This document shows, in pieces, positions 52,819-61,939 of a stretch of DNA of 64,000 nt (position 1 is its first letter; each line of letters opens with the position of its first letter). Origin of the DNA: Phytoactinopolyspora halotolerans. GTDB lineage: Bacteria; Actinomycetota; Actinomycetes; Jiangellales; Jiangellaceae. Location of the stretch: NCBI RefSeq assembly GCF_010550675.1, contig NZ_JAAGOA010000017.1, positions 47,963 through 111,962 of the forward strand, read 5' to 3'. The notes beneath the pieces were generated by a model that saw only the letters and a program-made list of their open reading frames with translations, searched no databases and was not told where the DNA came from. The position numbers were made by a program, and so were the translations under genes.

Positions 52819-53703
52819 CTATGCGGAGAGGTCGGCGAGCCGCGGGACAGCGGGCGTGCAGACCTTCTCGATCCATCCGGCCGGCTCGGAGTCGGGTGGG
52901 ACCACGTTGATCTGCTCCACGCCGAGCCGCGCGTAGGCAGTGACATCGTCGACGAAACCGTCGATGTCACCGTCGTTCAGCGCCGGTCCTCGGTACATCG
53001 CCGTCTTCTTGATCTCCGCGTAGTCCCGGCCGACGTCGTCGCAGTGCCGGCGCAGCACGTCGAGTTTGTGCGCGACGTCGTCGGGCGACGAGGCGAACAG
53101 GTTGCACGCGTCCGCGTACTGCGCGACCAGCCGCAGTGTCTTCTTCTCCCCGCCGCCGCCGATCAAGATCGGCGGGTGCGGACGGCTGACCGGCTGCGGT
53201 GTGCACAGGGTCTCGGCCAGCTGATAGTGCTTTCCGTCGAAGGGTCCGTTGTTCGCCGGGTCCCACATCTGCCGGACGATCCGCAGCGTCTCCTCCAGCC
53301 GCTCGAACCGCTCGGCGACGGGCGGGAACGGTACGCCCAGCCCCTGATGCTCACGCTCATACCAGGCGGCGCCGATCCCGAAGACGGCGCGGCCCTCGGA
53401 CAGGACGTCGAGCGTCGTCGCGACCTTGGCGAGCAGGCCGGGGTGGCGGTAGGTCACCCCGCCCACGAGAAGTCCGAGCTGGACCTCGGACGTGTGCCCG
53501 GCCAGGTACCCGAGCGCGGTGTAGCCCTCGAGCATCCCGTCCTCGGCCGCTCCCAGTTGAGGAAGCTGGAAGAAATGATCCATGACGGACAGCCAGGCGA
53601 CGCCGGCTCGGTCGGCCGCCTCTCCCGTCCTGGCGAGTTCCGGGCCGATGCCGGACGGTCCGGCCGGGTGGTCGAACCTGACGACGTGTACGGCGAGTTC
53701 CAC
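52819..53703 (-). CDS. LLM class F420-dependent oxidoreductase
   Basis: The 294-aa protein has the luciferase-like TIM-barrel. Features are the N-terminal LAVHVVRFDHP, the DHFFQLP region, the conserved glycine-rich PILIGGGGEKKTLRLVAQYADACN that holds the cofactor phosphate, and the VHKLDVLRRH helix. It is typical of actinobacterial F420-dependent reductases; the substrate is unknown. The start is GTG 53703, with GAGGAG 9 nt upstream. Confidence 0.85.
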   Translation of the reverse strand: MELAVHVVRFDHPAGPSGIGPELARTGEAADRAGVAWLSVMDHFFQLPQLGAAEDGMLEGYTALGYLAGHTSEVQLGLLVGGVTYRHPGLLAKVATTLDVLSEGRAVFGIGAAWYEREHQGLGVPFPPVAERFERLEETLRIVRQMWDPANNGPFDGKHYQLAETLCTPQPVSRPHPPILIGGGGEKKTLRLVAQYADACNLFASSPDDVAHKLDVLRRHCDDVGRDYAEIKKTAMYRGPALNDGDIDGFVDDVTAYARLGVEQINVVPPDSEPAGWIEKVCTPAVPRLADLSA

Positions 53704-54042
53704 AGGCTTGCTCCTCGTAGCGGGTACGGCGTGTCGGCGCGGTGCGGCCGACTGCCGACGACGCTACGAGTTCGAGCGCGCTCGAAGTCAACACCTTCTC
53801 CGCCCTTGATTCCAGCACCGGTGCTCAGTCACACCGCGTCAGTTCGGCGGTGATGCCGGTACGGCGCGGAAACGGTCGCCAGATTCATGCGTGGCGTGTT
53901 CGACCGGACGCCGCGGCTGCGCATCGAGGAGGCATGGGTCAACGGCGAGCCCGGCATGGGCCGTGCGTAACCCGGAGAAGCTGGGCGCGTGGCGTGAGCC
54001 GGCTACAGGGTGACGTCGTCGACGACGAGTTGCCGCGTCATG
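53704..54042. other. 339-bp gene-free region
   Basis: It separates the LLM oxidoreductase start from the end of the ABC transporter operon. Apart from the oxidoreductase ribosome binding site I see no gene, hairpin or repeat that I can support. Confidence 0.5.
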
Positions 54043-54858
54043 TCAGTCGATGCCCGAGCGGAGGAACGCATCGGTCACCCGCCGCTGCATGAACACGTAG
54101 CCGATCAACAGCGGTAGGGCCACCAGTGTGGCTGCCGCCATCAGCGGTCCCCACGCCTGCCCTTGCTCGGTCTGGAACACCCGCAGCCCGACCTGCACCG
54201 TCGCACGGTCCATGCCGCTGGTGGCGAGCAACGGCCACAGGTACTCGTTCCAGGTCTGGATGAAGACGACGATCCCGACGGCGCTCAGGACCGGCCGCAG
54301 ATTGGGCACCATGATCCGCAGCAGAATGGTGAGGTTCGATGCGCCCGCCACATGCGCCGCCTCGATCAGCTCGTCCGGGAACGCCGCCATATGCTGCCGG
54401 AGCAAGAACACGGCCAAGGCCAGCGAGGCCAGCTGCGGCAGCACCAGACCGGCGTAGGAGTCGAGCAGACCCAGCCGGGAGACCATCAGGTAATGCGGCA
54501 CGATCAGCGCCGGCTGTGGCACCAGCGCGGTGCCGACCAAGGCCGCGAACGCGGCTGGGCGAGCCCGGAACCGGTACTGGGTGAGCGCGAACGCCGCCAG
54601 GGTGGCGAGCGCCAGCTGGCCGACGGCGACCGCTGCGGAGACGAGGGCCGTGTTCAGCACCACCCGTCCCACCGGCAGCGAAGCCAGTGCGGACTGGTAA
54701 TGGTCCAGGGTCGGGGCCGCCGCGAACGGGTTCGCGTCGTACAGGACTGAGGTGGGCTTGAACGAGGTCACCACCGTCCACAGCACCGGAAACGCGATGG
54801 CACCGGCGATGAGCAGCAGGCACGCGTGTGCGACCGCGCGTGCGGCCACCCGCCTCAC
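54043..54858 (-). CDS. ABC transporter permease, MalG-like (carbohydrate uptake, CUT1)
   Basis: The 271-aa integral membrane protein has six predicted helices and the EAA loop IEAAHVAGASNLTILLRIMVP, which docks the ATPase. GTG 54858 overlaps the upstream stop by 4 nt (GTGA), so it is coupled to the first permease. The C-terminus (YVFMQRRVTDAFLRSGID) is typical of MalG-family permeases. No ATPase gene is in the operon, so it must share an MsiK-like ATPase encoded elsewhere. Confidence 0.9.
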   Translation of the reverse strand: MRRVAARAVAHACLLLIAGAIAFPVLWTVVTSFKPTSVLYDANPFAAAPTLDHYQSALASLPVGRVVLNTALVSAAVAVGQLALATLAAFALTQYRFRARPAAFAALVGTALVPQPALIVPHYLMVSRLGLLDSYAGLVLPQLASLALAVFLLRQHMAAFPDELIEAAHVAGASNLTILLRIMVPNLRPVLSAVGIVVFIQTWNEYLWPLLATSGMDRATVQVGLRVFQTEQGQAWGPLMAAATLVALPLLIGYVFMQRRVTDAFLRSGID

Positions 54859-55814
54859 CGTCCCGCCCTCCGCCCGGACAGCCGCATCTGCGCAGCGACG
54901 ACGGCGCCGAACCCGACGGTGATCAGGACCGAGAGCGCTGACGCGGGGCCGCCGTCGACGTAGCCGAAGCCGAGCTGATACAGCAGGTAATACACGTTCG
55001 ACGTGGCGCCGGCCGGGCCGCCCTGGGTGAGCACGTCGATGACACCGAACGTCCACGGGCCGACGAAGACGACCGTTGCGAACACGACCACGGTGGTGAC
55101 CGGGCGCAACAGCGGCACCACGATGTGGCGCAACAACTGCCACTCGCCGGCCCGGTCCAGCCGGGCGGCGGCCATCACGTTCGCGTCGATCGCCGTCAGC
55201 CCGGCCGTGAACAGGATGAAGCTCAGCCCGAACACCTTCCACCCGGCCACGATCGTCACGGCGACGAACGCGCTCACCGGCTGCGTCAGCCAGCTCACCG
55301 GGCCGAGGCCCAACAGCTCCAGGGGCGCGTCGGCGATGCCGAGTACCGGGTTGAAGATCCACTGCCACATCACCGCCCCCACCGCGGGCGGGATCAGTAC
55401 CGGCAGGAAGAACACCGTCCGGTAGAAACCGGTGAGCCGTCCGCCGAACCGCCACACCGCGATCGCCGCGAGTCCGGGTGCGAGGACGCTCAACGGGAGG
55501 ATGGTCGCCATGTACGCGACGGTGTTCCGCAGCGCGGTGCCCGTCTCCGGGCTGGCGAAGACCTCCCGATAGTTGTCCGCCCCGACCCAGCGCGGCGTCT
55601 GTGTCGTGAGGTTGAAATCGAACAGACTCAGCGCTGTCACGGCGAGCAGCGGCCCGTACATCGTCAGCCCCACGGCGAGCAACGCCGGGACGAGGTACGG
55701 TGCCGGCCCGCGGACGGCGCGGGCCGGCACCGACGAAGCGGCCGGCGTCGGCGCCGCTGGCGGAGTTGTCGGCGTCGGCGCGGATGTCGCCGGGGAGGTC
55801 CTGGTGTGCGTCAT
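54855..55814 (-). CDS. ABC transporter permease, MalF-like (carbohydrate uptake, CUT1)
   Basis: The 319-aa protein has a long Thr/Pro/Ala-rich cytoplasmic N-terminus (about residues 1-38), six predicted helices and an EAA-like loop (MAAARLDRAGEWQLLRHIVVPLL). ATG 55814 overlaps the substrate-binding protein's stop (ATGA). It forms a heterodimeric channel with the next permease. Confidence 0.9.
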   Translation of the reverse strand: MTHTRTSPATSAPTPTTPPAAPTPAASSVPARAVRGPAPYLVPALLAVGLTMYGPLLAVTALSLFDFNLTTQTPRWVGADNYREVFASPETGTALRNTVAYMATILPLSVLAPGLAAIAVWRFGGRLTGFYRTVFFLPVLIPPAVGAVMWQWIFNPVLGIADAPLELLGLGPVSWLTQPVSAFVAVTIVAGWKVFGLSFILFTAGLTAIDANVMAAARLDRAGEWQLLRHIVVPLLRPVTTVVVFATVVFVGPWTFGVIDVLTQGGPAGATSNVYYLLYQLGFGYVDGGPASALSVLITVGFGAVVAAQMRLSGRRAGR

Positions 55815-57163
55815 TGGCCGAGCAGTTCTCGGGCGCGCTGCGCCACGTCGGCCAGGGTCGATTCCGCGTCGGCACCGGAGATCATGATCGGCGCGACCGC
55901 GTTGTCCTGGATGAACTCGACGGCCTGTTGGCTGTTCTCGCCGGGAAGCACCTGGTAGGGGACCAGCGAGTCGAGTTGTTCGATGGTCGGCAGCAGCCGG
56001 TCGTCCTCGGCGAAGAAGTCACCCAGGTAGGCCGGATCGTCGATCAGCGATGGGCGCAGCGGCAGGTAGCCGATCACCGACGCCAGGATGGTGAACCCGT
56101 CATCACCGGTGAGGAACCGGACGAAGTCCCAGGCCGCCGCCTGCTTGTCGGGGTCGTCGGCGAAGACGAACAACCCGGCACCGGAGACGGTCGGTGCGAC
56201 GTCGTGCCCGTCGAACGCGGGGAGTCCGGCCGTCTCCAGCTCGAACACACCCTCGGTGGAGGAGGCGAAGCCGCCGAGCAGCGCGGTGCTGGAGACCAGC
56301 ATGCCGAGCTGGCCGGACTCGAATATGGCGATCGCCTCCGCCTCGCCGACGGCCGGCTGCGCCCCGCTGCCGGTCAGGTCTCCGAGCATGGACAGCGCCT
56401 CGACGGCGGCCGGATCGTCGAGGTGGAGTGACCCGTCGTCGCCGACCAGCCGTCCGCCGTTGGAGTTGATCAGGCTCTGGGTGAGGAAATCGGACTTGGC
56501 CTCACCGGCCGCGTCGACGTAGATTCCCTGAGCGCCGGTCTCATCGGCGATGGCGAGCGCGGCGTCCTCCGCCTCCGCCCAAGTCGACGGCGGGTCTTGT
56601 GGGTCCAGGCCCGCCTCGGCGAAGAGATCGGCGTTGATGAACATGGTGGGGGTCGACACCGAGTATGCGAGGCCCGCCAGGGCGTCCTCATGCATCCCGA
56701 GCTCGACCGCGGCCGGATACATGCCGTCCAGGTGCGCCTGGAGCTCGTCCACGGGCGCCACCTCGCCCAGCGGCACGTAAGGCAGGTTCTCCAGGACGAA
56801 CCCGAACTTGCTCCAGCCGATCTGGGCGACGTCCGGCGGGTTCCCGGCGGCGGCCTGAGCGTGCACGCTGGTGTGGATCTCCCCGGCCGGGGTTCCCGTC
56901 GGCTCGATGCGGATGTTCGGGTGGGCGGCCTCGAACTCGTCGATCAGCCGCTGGGTGCCCTCGCCGCCGACACCGTCGGTTCCGTAGTTGTACGACTCGA
57001 AGGTGATGGTGACGACGTCGTCGCCGGTGTCCTCGTCGGCGGGCTCGTCGGCGGCCTGCGAGCCGGCGGTTCCGGTGTCCCCGCAGGCGGCGACGGCGGC
57101 GAGCGCGGTGGCGAGCACGGCGGCGACGCCGGCGCGGAAAGAAGCGGTGTGGCGGTGACGCAT
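55811..57163 (-). CDS. ABC sugar-binding lipoprotein (extracellular solute-binding protein)
   Basis: The 450-aa protein has a signal sequence ending in the lipobox AVAAC and an acidic linker (DEPADEDTGDD), then a family 1 solute-binding fold. The conserved features include ITFESYNYG, FINADLFAEAGLDPQDPP, the helical SGQLGMLVSSTALL and the AAAWDFVRFLTG hinge region. It delivers an oligosaccharide or sugar to the coupled permeases. GAGGAG lies 8 nt before ATG 57163. The ligand cannot be read from sequence. Confidence 0.9.
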   Translation of the reverse strand: MRHRHTASFRAGVAAVLATALAAVAACGDTGTAGSQAADEPADEDTGDDVVTITFESYNYGTDGVGGEGTQRLIDEFEAAHPNIRIEPTGTPAGEIHTSVHAQAAAGNPPDVAQIGWSKFGFVLENLPYVPLGEVAPVDELQAHLDGMYPAAVELGMHEDALAGLAYSVSTPTMFINADLFAEAGLDPQDPPSTWAEAEDAALAIADETGAQGIYVDAAGEAKSDFLTQSLINSNGGRLVGDDGSLHLDDPAAVEALSMLGDLTGSGAQPAVGEAEAIAIFESGQLGMLVSSTALLGGFASSTEGVFELETAGLPAFDGHDVAPTVSGAGLFVFADDPDKQAAAWDFVRFLTGDDGFTILASVIGYLPLRPSLIDDPAYLGDFFAEDDRLLPTIEQLDSLVPYQVLPGENSQQAVEFIQDNAVAPIMISGADAESTLADVAQRARELLGQ

Positions 57164-57177
57164 GGTGGCGCTCCTCG

Positions 57178-57990
57178 CTAGAGGTGGAAGGTGTGGTCGG
57201 GGACGGCGAGGTCGATCCGCCCGCTGAAGTGCTGCGCGGCCCGCTCGCCCTGCGCGGCCCGCTCGCCCTGCGCGGCGAGCCAGGCATGGTCGGTGTGGGC
57301 CCAGTGGGTGAGGACAAGCCCGCGCACGCCGTAACGAGCGGCGATCTGGCCGGCCTCGGATGCGCTGAGATGCCCGTGCTCGGTGCTGTCCGGCTCGGTC
57401 AGCGTCGCTTCGGCGAGCAGTAGGTCGGCGTCGCCGGCGAGGTGCTCGAACGACGGTGTCATCGCGGTGTCGGCGCTGTAGGCGAGTGTCTGACCGTTCG
57501 ACGAGACGCGGAAGCCGCAGCACGGCAGCCGGTGCCGCATGAGGACCGGCTGTACCGTCGCGCCCGCGACCTCGATCGGCTCTCCGGGTGCGTACTCGAC
57601 CGTGTCGAAGACGTCGGAGAAGACCCGGTCCGTCCGGTGCGGTCCAGGACCGTGCGGGCTGAGTGGGAACAGTTCGTTCAATTGGCGCAGGGTGGCTGCG
57701 GCACCGGGCGGGACGTACGCGGTGACCCTGCGCCGATCCCTCGCCTGGTAGGCCAGGGCCTTGCCGAGGGTGAGCAGATCCAGGCAGTGGTCGACGTGCA
57801 TGTGGCTGACGAAGACGGCGGACAGCTCGGCGGCGGTGGCGGCCTTGGCGGCGACGCCGGGGCCGCAGTCCAGCAGGACGGCGCCGCCGCGCAGGTGGAC
57901 CAGGTAGCCGGAGCTCGGCCAGCCCGGTTCCGGCATACCCGCGCGGCAGCCGTACACGGTGAGCCGGGGGACGTGCGAAGCGATTGTCAC
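57178..57990 (-). CDS. Metallo-beta-lactamase-fold hydrolase, first gene of the ABC operon
   Basis: The 270-aa protein has the metal motif SHMHVDHCLD (HxHxDH), further His ligands (MRHRL; LTHWAH), and an Asp (YSADTAM), close to RNase Z/phosphoribosyl cyclic phosphodiesterase-type enzymes. It precedes the sugar-importer genes by 14 bp. A tandem 18-bp repeat encodes AQGERA copies near residues 240-255. GTG 57990 has a TAGCGT -10 box 7 nt upstream, so the mRNA is likely leaderless. A role in sugar or oligomer processing is an inference. Confidence 0.82.
   Translation of the reverse strand: MTIASHVPRLTVYGCRAGMPEPGWPSSGYLVHLRGGAVLLDCGPGVAAKAATAAELSAVFVSHMHVDHCLDLLTLGKALAYQARDRRRVTAYVPPGAAATLRQLNELFPLSPHGPGPHRTDRVFSDVFDTVEYAPGEPIEVAGATVQPVLMRHRLPCCGFRVSSNGQTLAYSADTAMTPSFEHLAGDADLLLAEATLTEPDSTEHGHLSASEAGQIAARYGVRGLVLTHWAHTDHAWLAAQGERAAQGERAAQHFSGRIDLAVPDHTFHL
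57232..57276. repeat. 18-bp tandem repeat within the MBL gene (2.5 copies)
   Basis: The 18-bp unit at 57232-57249 is followed by an identical copy at 57250-57267 and half a copy to 57276. It is in frame and gives repeated AQGERA near the C-terminus; the unit length is a multiple of 3 so copy number can vary without a frameshift. Confidence 0.75.
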
Positions 57991-57997
57991 GGCGCCG

Positions 57998-58003
57998 ACG
58001 CTA
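57998..58003 (-). promoter_or_regulatory. -10 box (TAGCGT) of the ABC operon
   Basis: On the minus strand TAGCGT ends 7 nt before the GTG at 57990. The 159-bp divergent region to the LysR gene also holds ACGATCGT and repeated AGATC sequences which might be regulator sites. Confidence 0.45.
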
Positions 58004-58149
58004 GAAACCGGGGGTGTGGTAGATCTGTCGCGACGGCGACGGTCTGGCGAACGATCGTGCCTGATATGGGACAGATCATCCCGTGCCGCGGCACAGTGGG
58101 TGTCGGCGGGCCTGCGGTCGCCAGGCGCCCGTCGCGAGGAGCGAACCAG

Positions 58150-59028
58150 ATGGACCCCAGGCTGAGCTGGTTGGTGTCGTTCGTCGCCGTTGCCGAGGAG
58201 TTGCATTTCGGCCGGGCGGCGGAACGCTTGCACCTGAGCACGTCGACGGTGAGCCGACAGATCCGACTCCTCGAGGACTCTGTACGGGTCACCCTGTTCG
58301 ATCGGACCAGCCGCAGCGTGCTGCTGACGTCGGAAGGGCGCCGGTTGTACGGGGAGATCGCCGTGCCGGTGGCGACGGTCGAGGCCGCCCTGAAGCGCAG
58401 CGGGTGTGACGTCGACGGACGGATCGTCAGGGTTGCCTACGTGAGTGCTCCGGGCGAGCGGATGATCCCGCAGGCCGCCGCACGGTTCGCCGACGATCCG
58501 CTCGGCTCCGAGCTGAGCCTGCAGCCCGCCAGCTCGAGCGAACAGCGCGCCGGGCTACTCGACGGGCGAGTCGACATCGGCGTGCAGTGGACGCTTCCCG
58601 GCGCCCCGGTGCCGGCTGGCCTGGAGATGACGCCGATCCGCGACGAACCGCTGGTGGCAGCGCTGCCTCCGGACCATCCGTACGGGTCGAGCACCGAACT
58701 GCGGCTGGTCGATCTGGCTGGTGAGGACTGGCTGATGGCTGTCGGCTCGTCGGACCTGGCGCTGCGCCAGGGGTTCGTCGCGGCGTGCCAGCGGTCCGGG
58801 TTCCTGCCCCGGATACGCAGCGAGGCGACCGGGTACAAGGCACAGCTCAGCCTGGTGGCCATGGGGCGAGGCGTGTGTTTTGCGCCGGCGGCGGCGCGGG
58901 AGGACGACGGGTTCGGCGTCCGCTATGTCCGCATGCACGACCTGCACGTCAGCCTGGTGGCCATGACTCGGCCCGCCCCGGACCGAGTCCTGCTCCGCTT
59001 CATCGAGCTGTTGCGTACCGCCGAGTAG
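58150..59028 (+). CDS. LysR-family transcriptional regulator
   Basis: The 292-aa protein has an N-terminal winged HTH (about 1-60, FVAVAEELHFGRAAERLHLSTSTVSRQIRLLE) and a periplasmic-binding-like co-inducer domain. It is divergent from the MBL/ABC operon, the classical LysR target arrangement, so it probably controls sugar import in response to a metabolite. GAGGAG lies 7 nt before ATG 58150. Confidence 0.92.
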   Translation: MDPRLSWLVSFVAVAEELHFGRAAERLHLSTSTVSRQIRLLEDSVRVTLFDRTSRSVLLTSEGRRLYGEIAVPVATVEAALKRSGCDVDGRIVRVAYVSAPGERMIPQAAARFADDPLGSELSLQPASSSEQRAGLLDGRVDIGVQWTLPGAPVPAGLEMTPIRDEPLVAALPPDHPYGSSTELRLVDLAGEDWLMAVGSSDLALRQGFVAACQRSGFLPRIRSEATGYKAQLSLVAMGRGVCFAPAAAREDDGFGVRYVRMHDLHVSLVAMTRPAPDRVLLRFIELLRTAE

Positions 59029-59110
59029 GAGACCGGGGTGGCGCTGGCTCCTGGTGAGGGGTGAGCGGCTGTCCAGTGCGGTCACTCATAGGTGAGTCGC
59101 TTGCCGGACG

Positions 59111-60043
59111 CTATGTGGTCACGTAGTCGACGACGAGCTTGAGCACGCCTCTGTCCAGCAGGATGCGGTGGTGGCCCAACCCGTCGGTGCTGACCAACTC
59201 CGCCTCCGGCCACGCTTCGGCAAGCTGGACGCCGTCGTCGTAGGGGTTCCGGGTGTCCTGCCGATCATGGACGACGAGCGCCGGAGGGACGTCTTCCTGC
59301 GACGACACGCGTAGGGCGTTGAAGTCGTCGAGTGGGCGGGCGGCGAGTCTCGACAGGTGTGTGAGTAGTCGCCGACGGGTGCGAGGACCGTAGCCGAGCA
59401 GCTTCTCCAGGCGGTCGGTCGTCGCCACCGGGTCCGGGCTCGGCGCGATGAACGTCAGCCGCCGGGCGCGGACGCCGTCCCGGACGGCGAGCGCCGTGGT
59501 GGCGGAGCCCAGCGAGTGCGCCACGATGCTGTCGGGTTCGCCATGGCGGGCGACGACGGCCGTAAGTGCTTCGATGAAGTCGACGGCGGTGGCGCGCCCA
59601 CGTCCGATGAGGCTGGGGTCGGAGTCGCCGTGTCCGGCCACGTCGAAGGCGACGACGCGCCAGCCCGCATCCAGCAACGGATCGACGAACGCTCCCAGCT
59701 GGCCGCGCCAGCCACCCCAGCCGTGCACCAACAGCACCGTGCGGACGGCGGGTTCCGCCACCGGGCGCGTGCGCGGCCCGTCGTCGCTGGATGGCTCCCA
59801 GATCTCGACCGCGATTCTGCGACCGTCCGCGAGCGTGGTGTCGGATCGTATGCCCTCGTGTGGACGGTTGTCGTGCCGCCGTAAGGCGCCGCCGGGCAGC
59901 GTGCACCAGATACGCAACGCCCAGCGGCCGGCCAACGAGGGCGCGATGTGTTCGAGGGCGGCGAAGGCGACACGTAAACTGCCGAGCCGCCAGTCTTTGG
60001 GACGAACGGTCGTGCTTTTTTCGGTCGGTACGGCGATCGGCAT
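59111..60043 (-). CDS. Alpha/beta hydrolase
   Basis: The 310-aa protein has the alpha/beta hydrolase fold: oxyanion HGWGGW, nucleophile Ser in VAHSLGSATT, a C-terminal acid in HDRQDTRNPYDDG and His in DGLGHHRIL. The first helices include a basic/hydrophobic N-terminal region without a clear signal. GCGAGGT lies 8 nt before ATG 60043. It follows the TetR gene on the same strand by 84 bp, and is a likely target of that regulator. Confidence 0.85.
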   Translation of the reverse strand: MPIAVPTEKSTTVRPKDWRLGSLRVAFAALEHIAPSLAGRWALRIWCTLPGGALRRHDNRPHEGIRSDTTLADGRRIAVEIWEPSSDDGPRTRPVAEPAVRTVLLVHGWGGWRGQLGAFVDPLLDAGWRVVAFDVAGHGDSDPSLIGRGRATAVDFIEALTAVVARHGEPDSIVAHSLGSATTALAVRDGVRARRLTFIAPSPDPVATTDRLEKLLGYGPRTRRRLLTHLSRLAARPLDDFNALRVSSQEDVPPALVVHDRQDTRNPYDDGVQLAEAWPEAELVSTDGLGHHRILLDRGVLKLVVDYVTT

Positions 60044-60127
60044 GGTGAGACCTCGCGTTCGTGGGCCGGAAGGGGGCTGGTGGCGGGTTGCCTATGTGTT
60101 GGTCGCGGTCGAGCTGAGGGCTGGTGA

Positions 60128-60736
60128 TCAGGCGGTGGTCGGGTCGCGGTCCGGTCGGGCATCGTCGAGCAGGCGCTCGAATGCGCGTCGGGCCCGTTCC
60201 TCGGCCATCCCGTCCCGGAGTAGGCGATGGGCGTGGTAGAAGGCGAGCATGATGCCGTCGAGTTCGGTGGCGAATTGGTCCGGGTCTGCATCGCCGCGGA
60301 AATGACCCTCGGCGATCCCGCTGCGGAACACCTGCGCGAGGGTGTCCAGCAGGTCCCTGTGGTCTTGGACGAGCTGGTCGCGGACCGGCCCTTCCTCCTC
60401 GTCGAGCTCGGTGGCGGCCTTGACGAACAGGCAGCCACCGGGCATGCGGTTCAGGCCGCACTCGAGCCAGCGCCCGAACAGTTCGCGGACCCGCGGCTCG
60501 CCGCGGGCCGTGGACAGGGCCGGCCGGACGACCGTATCGACGAACTCCGTCCGCGCCTCGGCGAGGACGGCGAGCTGTAGCGTCTCCTTGGACTGGAAAT
60601 GGGCGAATAGGCCGCTCTTCGACATGTCGCTGGCCAGTGCCAGCTTGCCGATGGTCAGCCCGCGCAGACCGACCTGGTAGGCCGTGGCGACGCCGTGCCG
60701 GACGATCTCCCGGCGGGTGTCGGCGCCTTTACTCAT
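60128..60736 (-). CDS. TetR-family transcriptional repressor
   Basis: The 202-aa protein has an N-terminal TetR HTH (about 10-55: IVRHGVATAYQVGLRGLTIGKLALASDMSKSGLFAHFQSKETL) and a helical ligand domain (TetR_C-like). The start ATG 60736 follows a TATTTT -10 box by 6 nt. A 14-bp inverted repeat (60748-60761) overlaps the region upstream, suggesting autorepression and control of the downstream hydrolase. Confidence 0.9.
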   Translation of the reverse strand: MSKGADTRREIVRHGVATAYQVGLRGLTIGKLALASDMSKSGLFAHFQSKETLQLAVLAEARTEFVDTVVRPALSTARGEPRVRELFGRWLECGLNRMPGGCLFVKAATELDEEEGPVRDQLVQDHRDLLDTLAQVFRSGIAEGHFRGDADPDQFATELDGIMLAFYHAHRLLRDGMAEERARRAFERLLDDARPDRDPTTA

Positions 60737-60742
60737 GTCGTC

Positions 60743-60748
60743 AAAATA
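60743..60748 (-). promoter_or_regulatory. -10 box (TATTTT) for the TetR gene
   Basis: On the minus strand TATTTT ends 6 nt before the ATG at 60736. Confidence 0.5.
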
Positions 60749-60761
60749 GCACGGTCGTGCT
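60748..60761. promoter_or_regulatory. Putative TetR operator
   Basis: AGCACGGTCGTGCT has two 6-bp inverted half-sites (AGCACG/CGTGCT) with a 2-bp spacer. It starts at the -10 box of the TetR gene. Confidence 0.5.
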
Positions 60762-60800
60762 GTCAGGTCGAGCTTGGGGTGCGGGCAGCTGATGAGCGTT

Positions 60801-61868
60801 TCAGGCGGTGGCCGCCTGCCGGGCGAGGCGGCGGCGTGCGGGTGTGACCACGCCATGCTCGATGAGGCTCTCCGCCGTGTCGATGATGGTGCGTTCGGTG
60901 GGGCGCATCTGCCAGTTCAGTTCCCGTCGTGCTTTGGTCGAGTCGACCCGTTCCGGGCGGCCGATGAGTTCGAGCGCGAGGCGCATGGTGGGGTCGAAGC
61001 GGGCGGCGATCCATACCAGCCAGCGCGGCACGCTGCCGGTGGGCACCCGGAAACCGCGTGGATTGAACTCCGCGGCGAGTGTCTTCGCGATGTCGCGCAT
61101 CCATATGTTGTCGCCTGCGCAGATGTAGCGGTGGCCGGCTGCATGGGGGAGCGTCATGGCGTGTCGGTGTGCCACCGCCAGGTCACGGACGTCTACCACC
61201 GCGAACCCGATGGCGGGTGACCCCGGCTGGGCCCGGGCGAGCAGCGTGCGCACCACGTTGACCGACGTGCGGGCCGCCGCTGTCTGGACCGGGCCGAGCA
61301 CCAGGCCCGGGTTGATCACGGCCAGCTCGAAGCGCTGCGCCTCGGCGAGCTCGGCCACATAGTCCCAGGCTGCTCGCTCGGCCAGTGTCTTGCTCTTCTG
61401 GTACGCCGTGCTGTGCTCGACCACGGACCAGTCGTGTTCTGTGTAGGGGGCCGGATCGCGGCGGCTGTGTCCGGATGAGATCGCGGCGACAGACGACGTG
61501 AGCACGACACGGCGCACAGTGCCACTCGCGGCGCAGGCTCGCAGGACCCGTAGTGTGCCGTCGACGGCGGGCCGGATCAGCTCGTCCTCGTCGTCGGGTA
61601 CTCCGCTGGGGAACGGTGAGGCCACGTGCAGGACGTAGTCGCAGCCGGCGACGGCCTCCGGCCAGCCGTCGTCGGAGCTGAGGTCGGCTTCGACCAGTTC
61701 GAGCTCCCCGGCTGCGCCGTCGGCCAGGCCGTACAGATGGGCGATCTTGTCGGCGGAGGTCAGGTCGCGCACCGTGCCGCGAACGGCGTAACCCTGATCG
61801 AGCAGGTCGCGGATGCAATGGCCGGCAATGAACCCGGATGCTCCGGTGACGAGCACGCGTTCGGTCAT
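60801..61868 (-). CDS. NAD-dependent epimerase/dehydratase (extended SDR, dihydroflavonol-reductase-like)
   Basis: The 355-aa protein has the nucleotide site VLVTGASGFIAGH, the DxVLHVASP motif, catalytic Tyr/Lys in YQKSK, and Ser in LTSSVAA. It resembles dihydroflavonol 4-reductase/cinnamoyl-CoA reductase-type SDRs. Its substrate is unknown. GAGAGGA lies about 11 nt before ATG 61868. It diverges from a TetR gene across a large palindrome. Confidence 0.88.
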   Translation of the reverse strand: MTERVLVTGASGFIAGHCIRDLLDQGYAVRGTVRDLTSADKIAHLYGLADGAAGELELVEADLSSDDGWPEAVAGCDYVLHVASPFPSGVPDDEDELIRPAVDGTLRVLRACAASGTVRRVVLTSSVAAISSGHSRRDPAPYTEHDWSVVEHSTAYQKSKTLAERAAWDYVAELAEAQRFELAVINPGLVLGPVQTAAARTSVNVVRTLLARAQPGSPAIGFAVVDVRDLAVAHRHAMTLPHAAGHRYICAGDNIWMRDIAKTLAAEFNPRGFRVPTGSVPRWLVWIAARFDPTMRLALELIGRPERVDSTKARRELNWQMRPTERTIIDTAESLIEHGVVTPARRRLARQAATA

Positions 61869-61939
61869 GTCGAGTCGGTCCTCTCGGGAAACGATGACGC
61901 GGGGCCGTTCCGCTCGGATGCGTCCCGCGTGAATCTAAT

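Noticed and set aside
53742..54092. Small plus-strand open frame in the 339-bp gap after the LLM gene
   Set aside because: No ribosome site, no domain and Arg/Ala-rich composition; it also runs into the permease gene's end.
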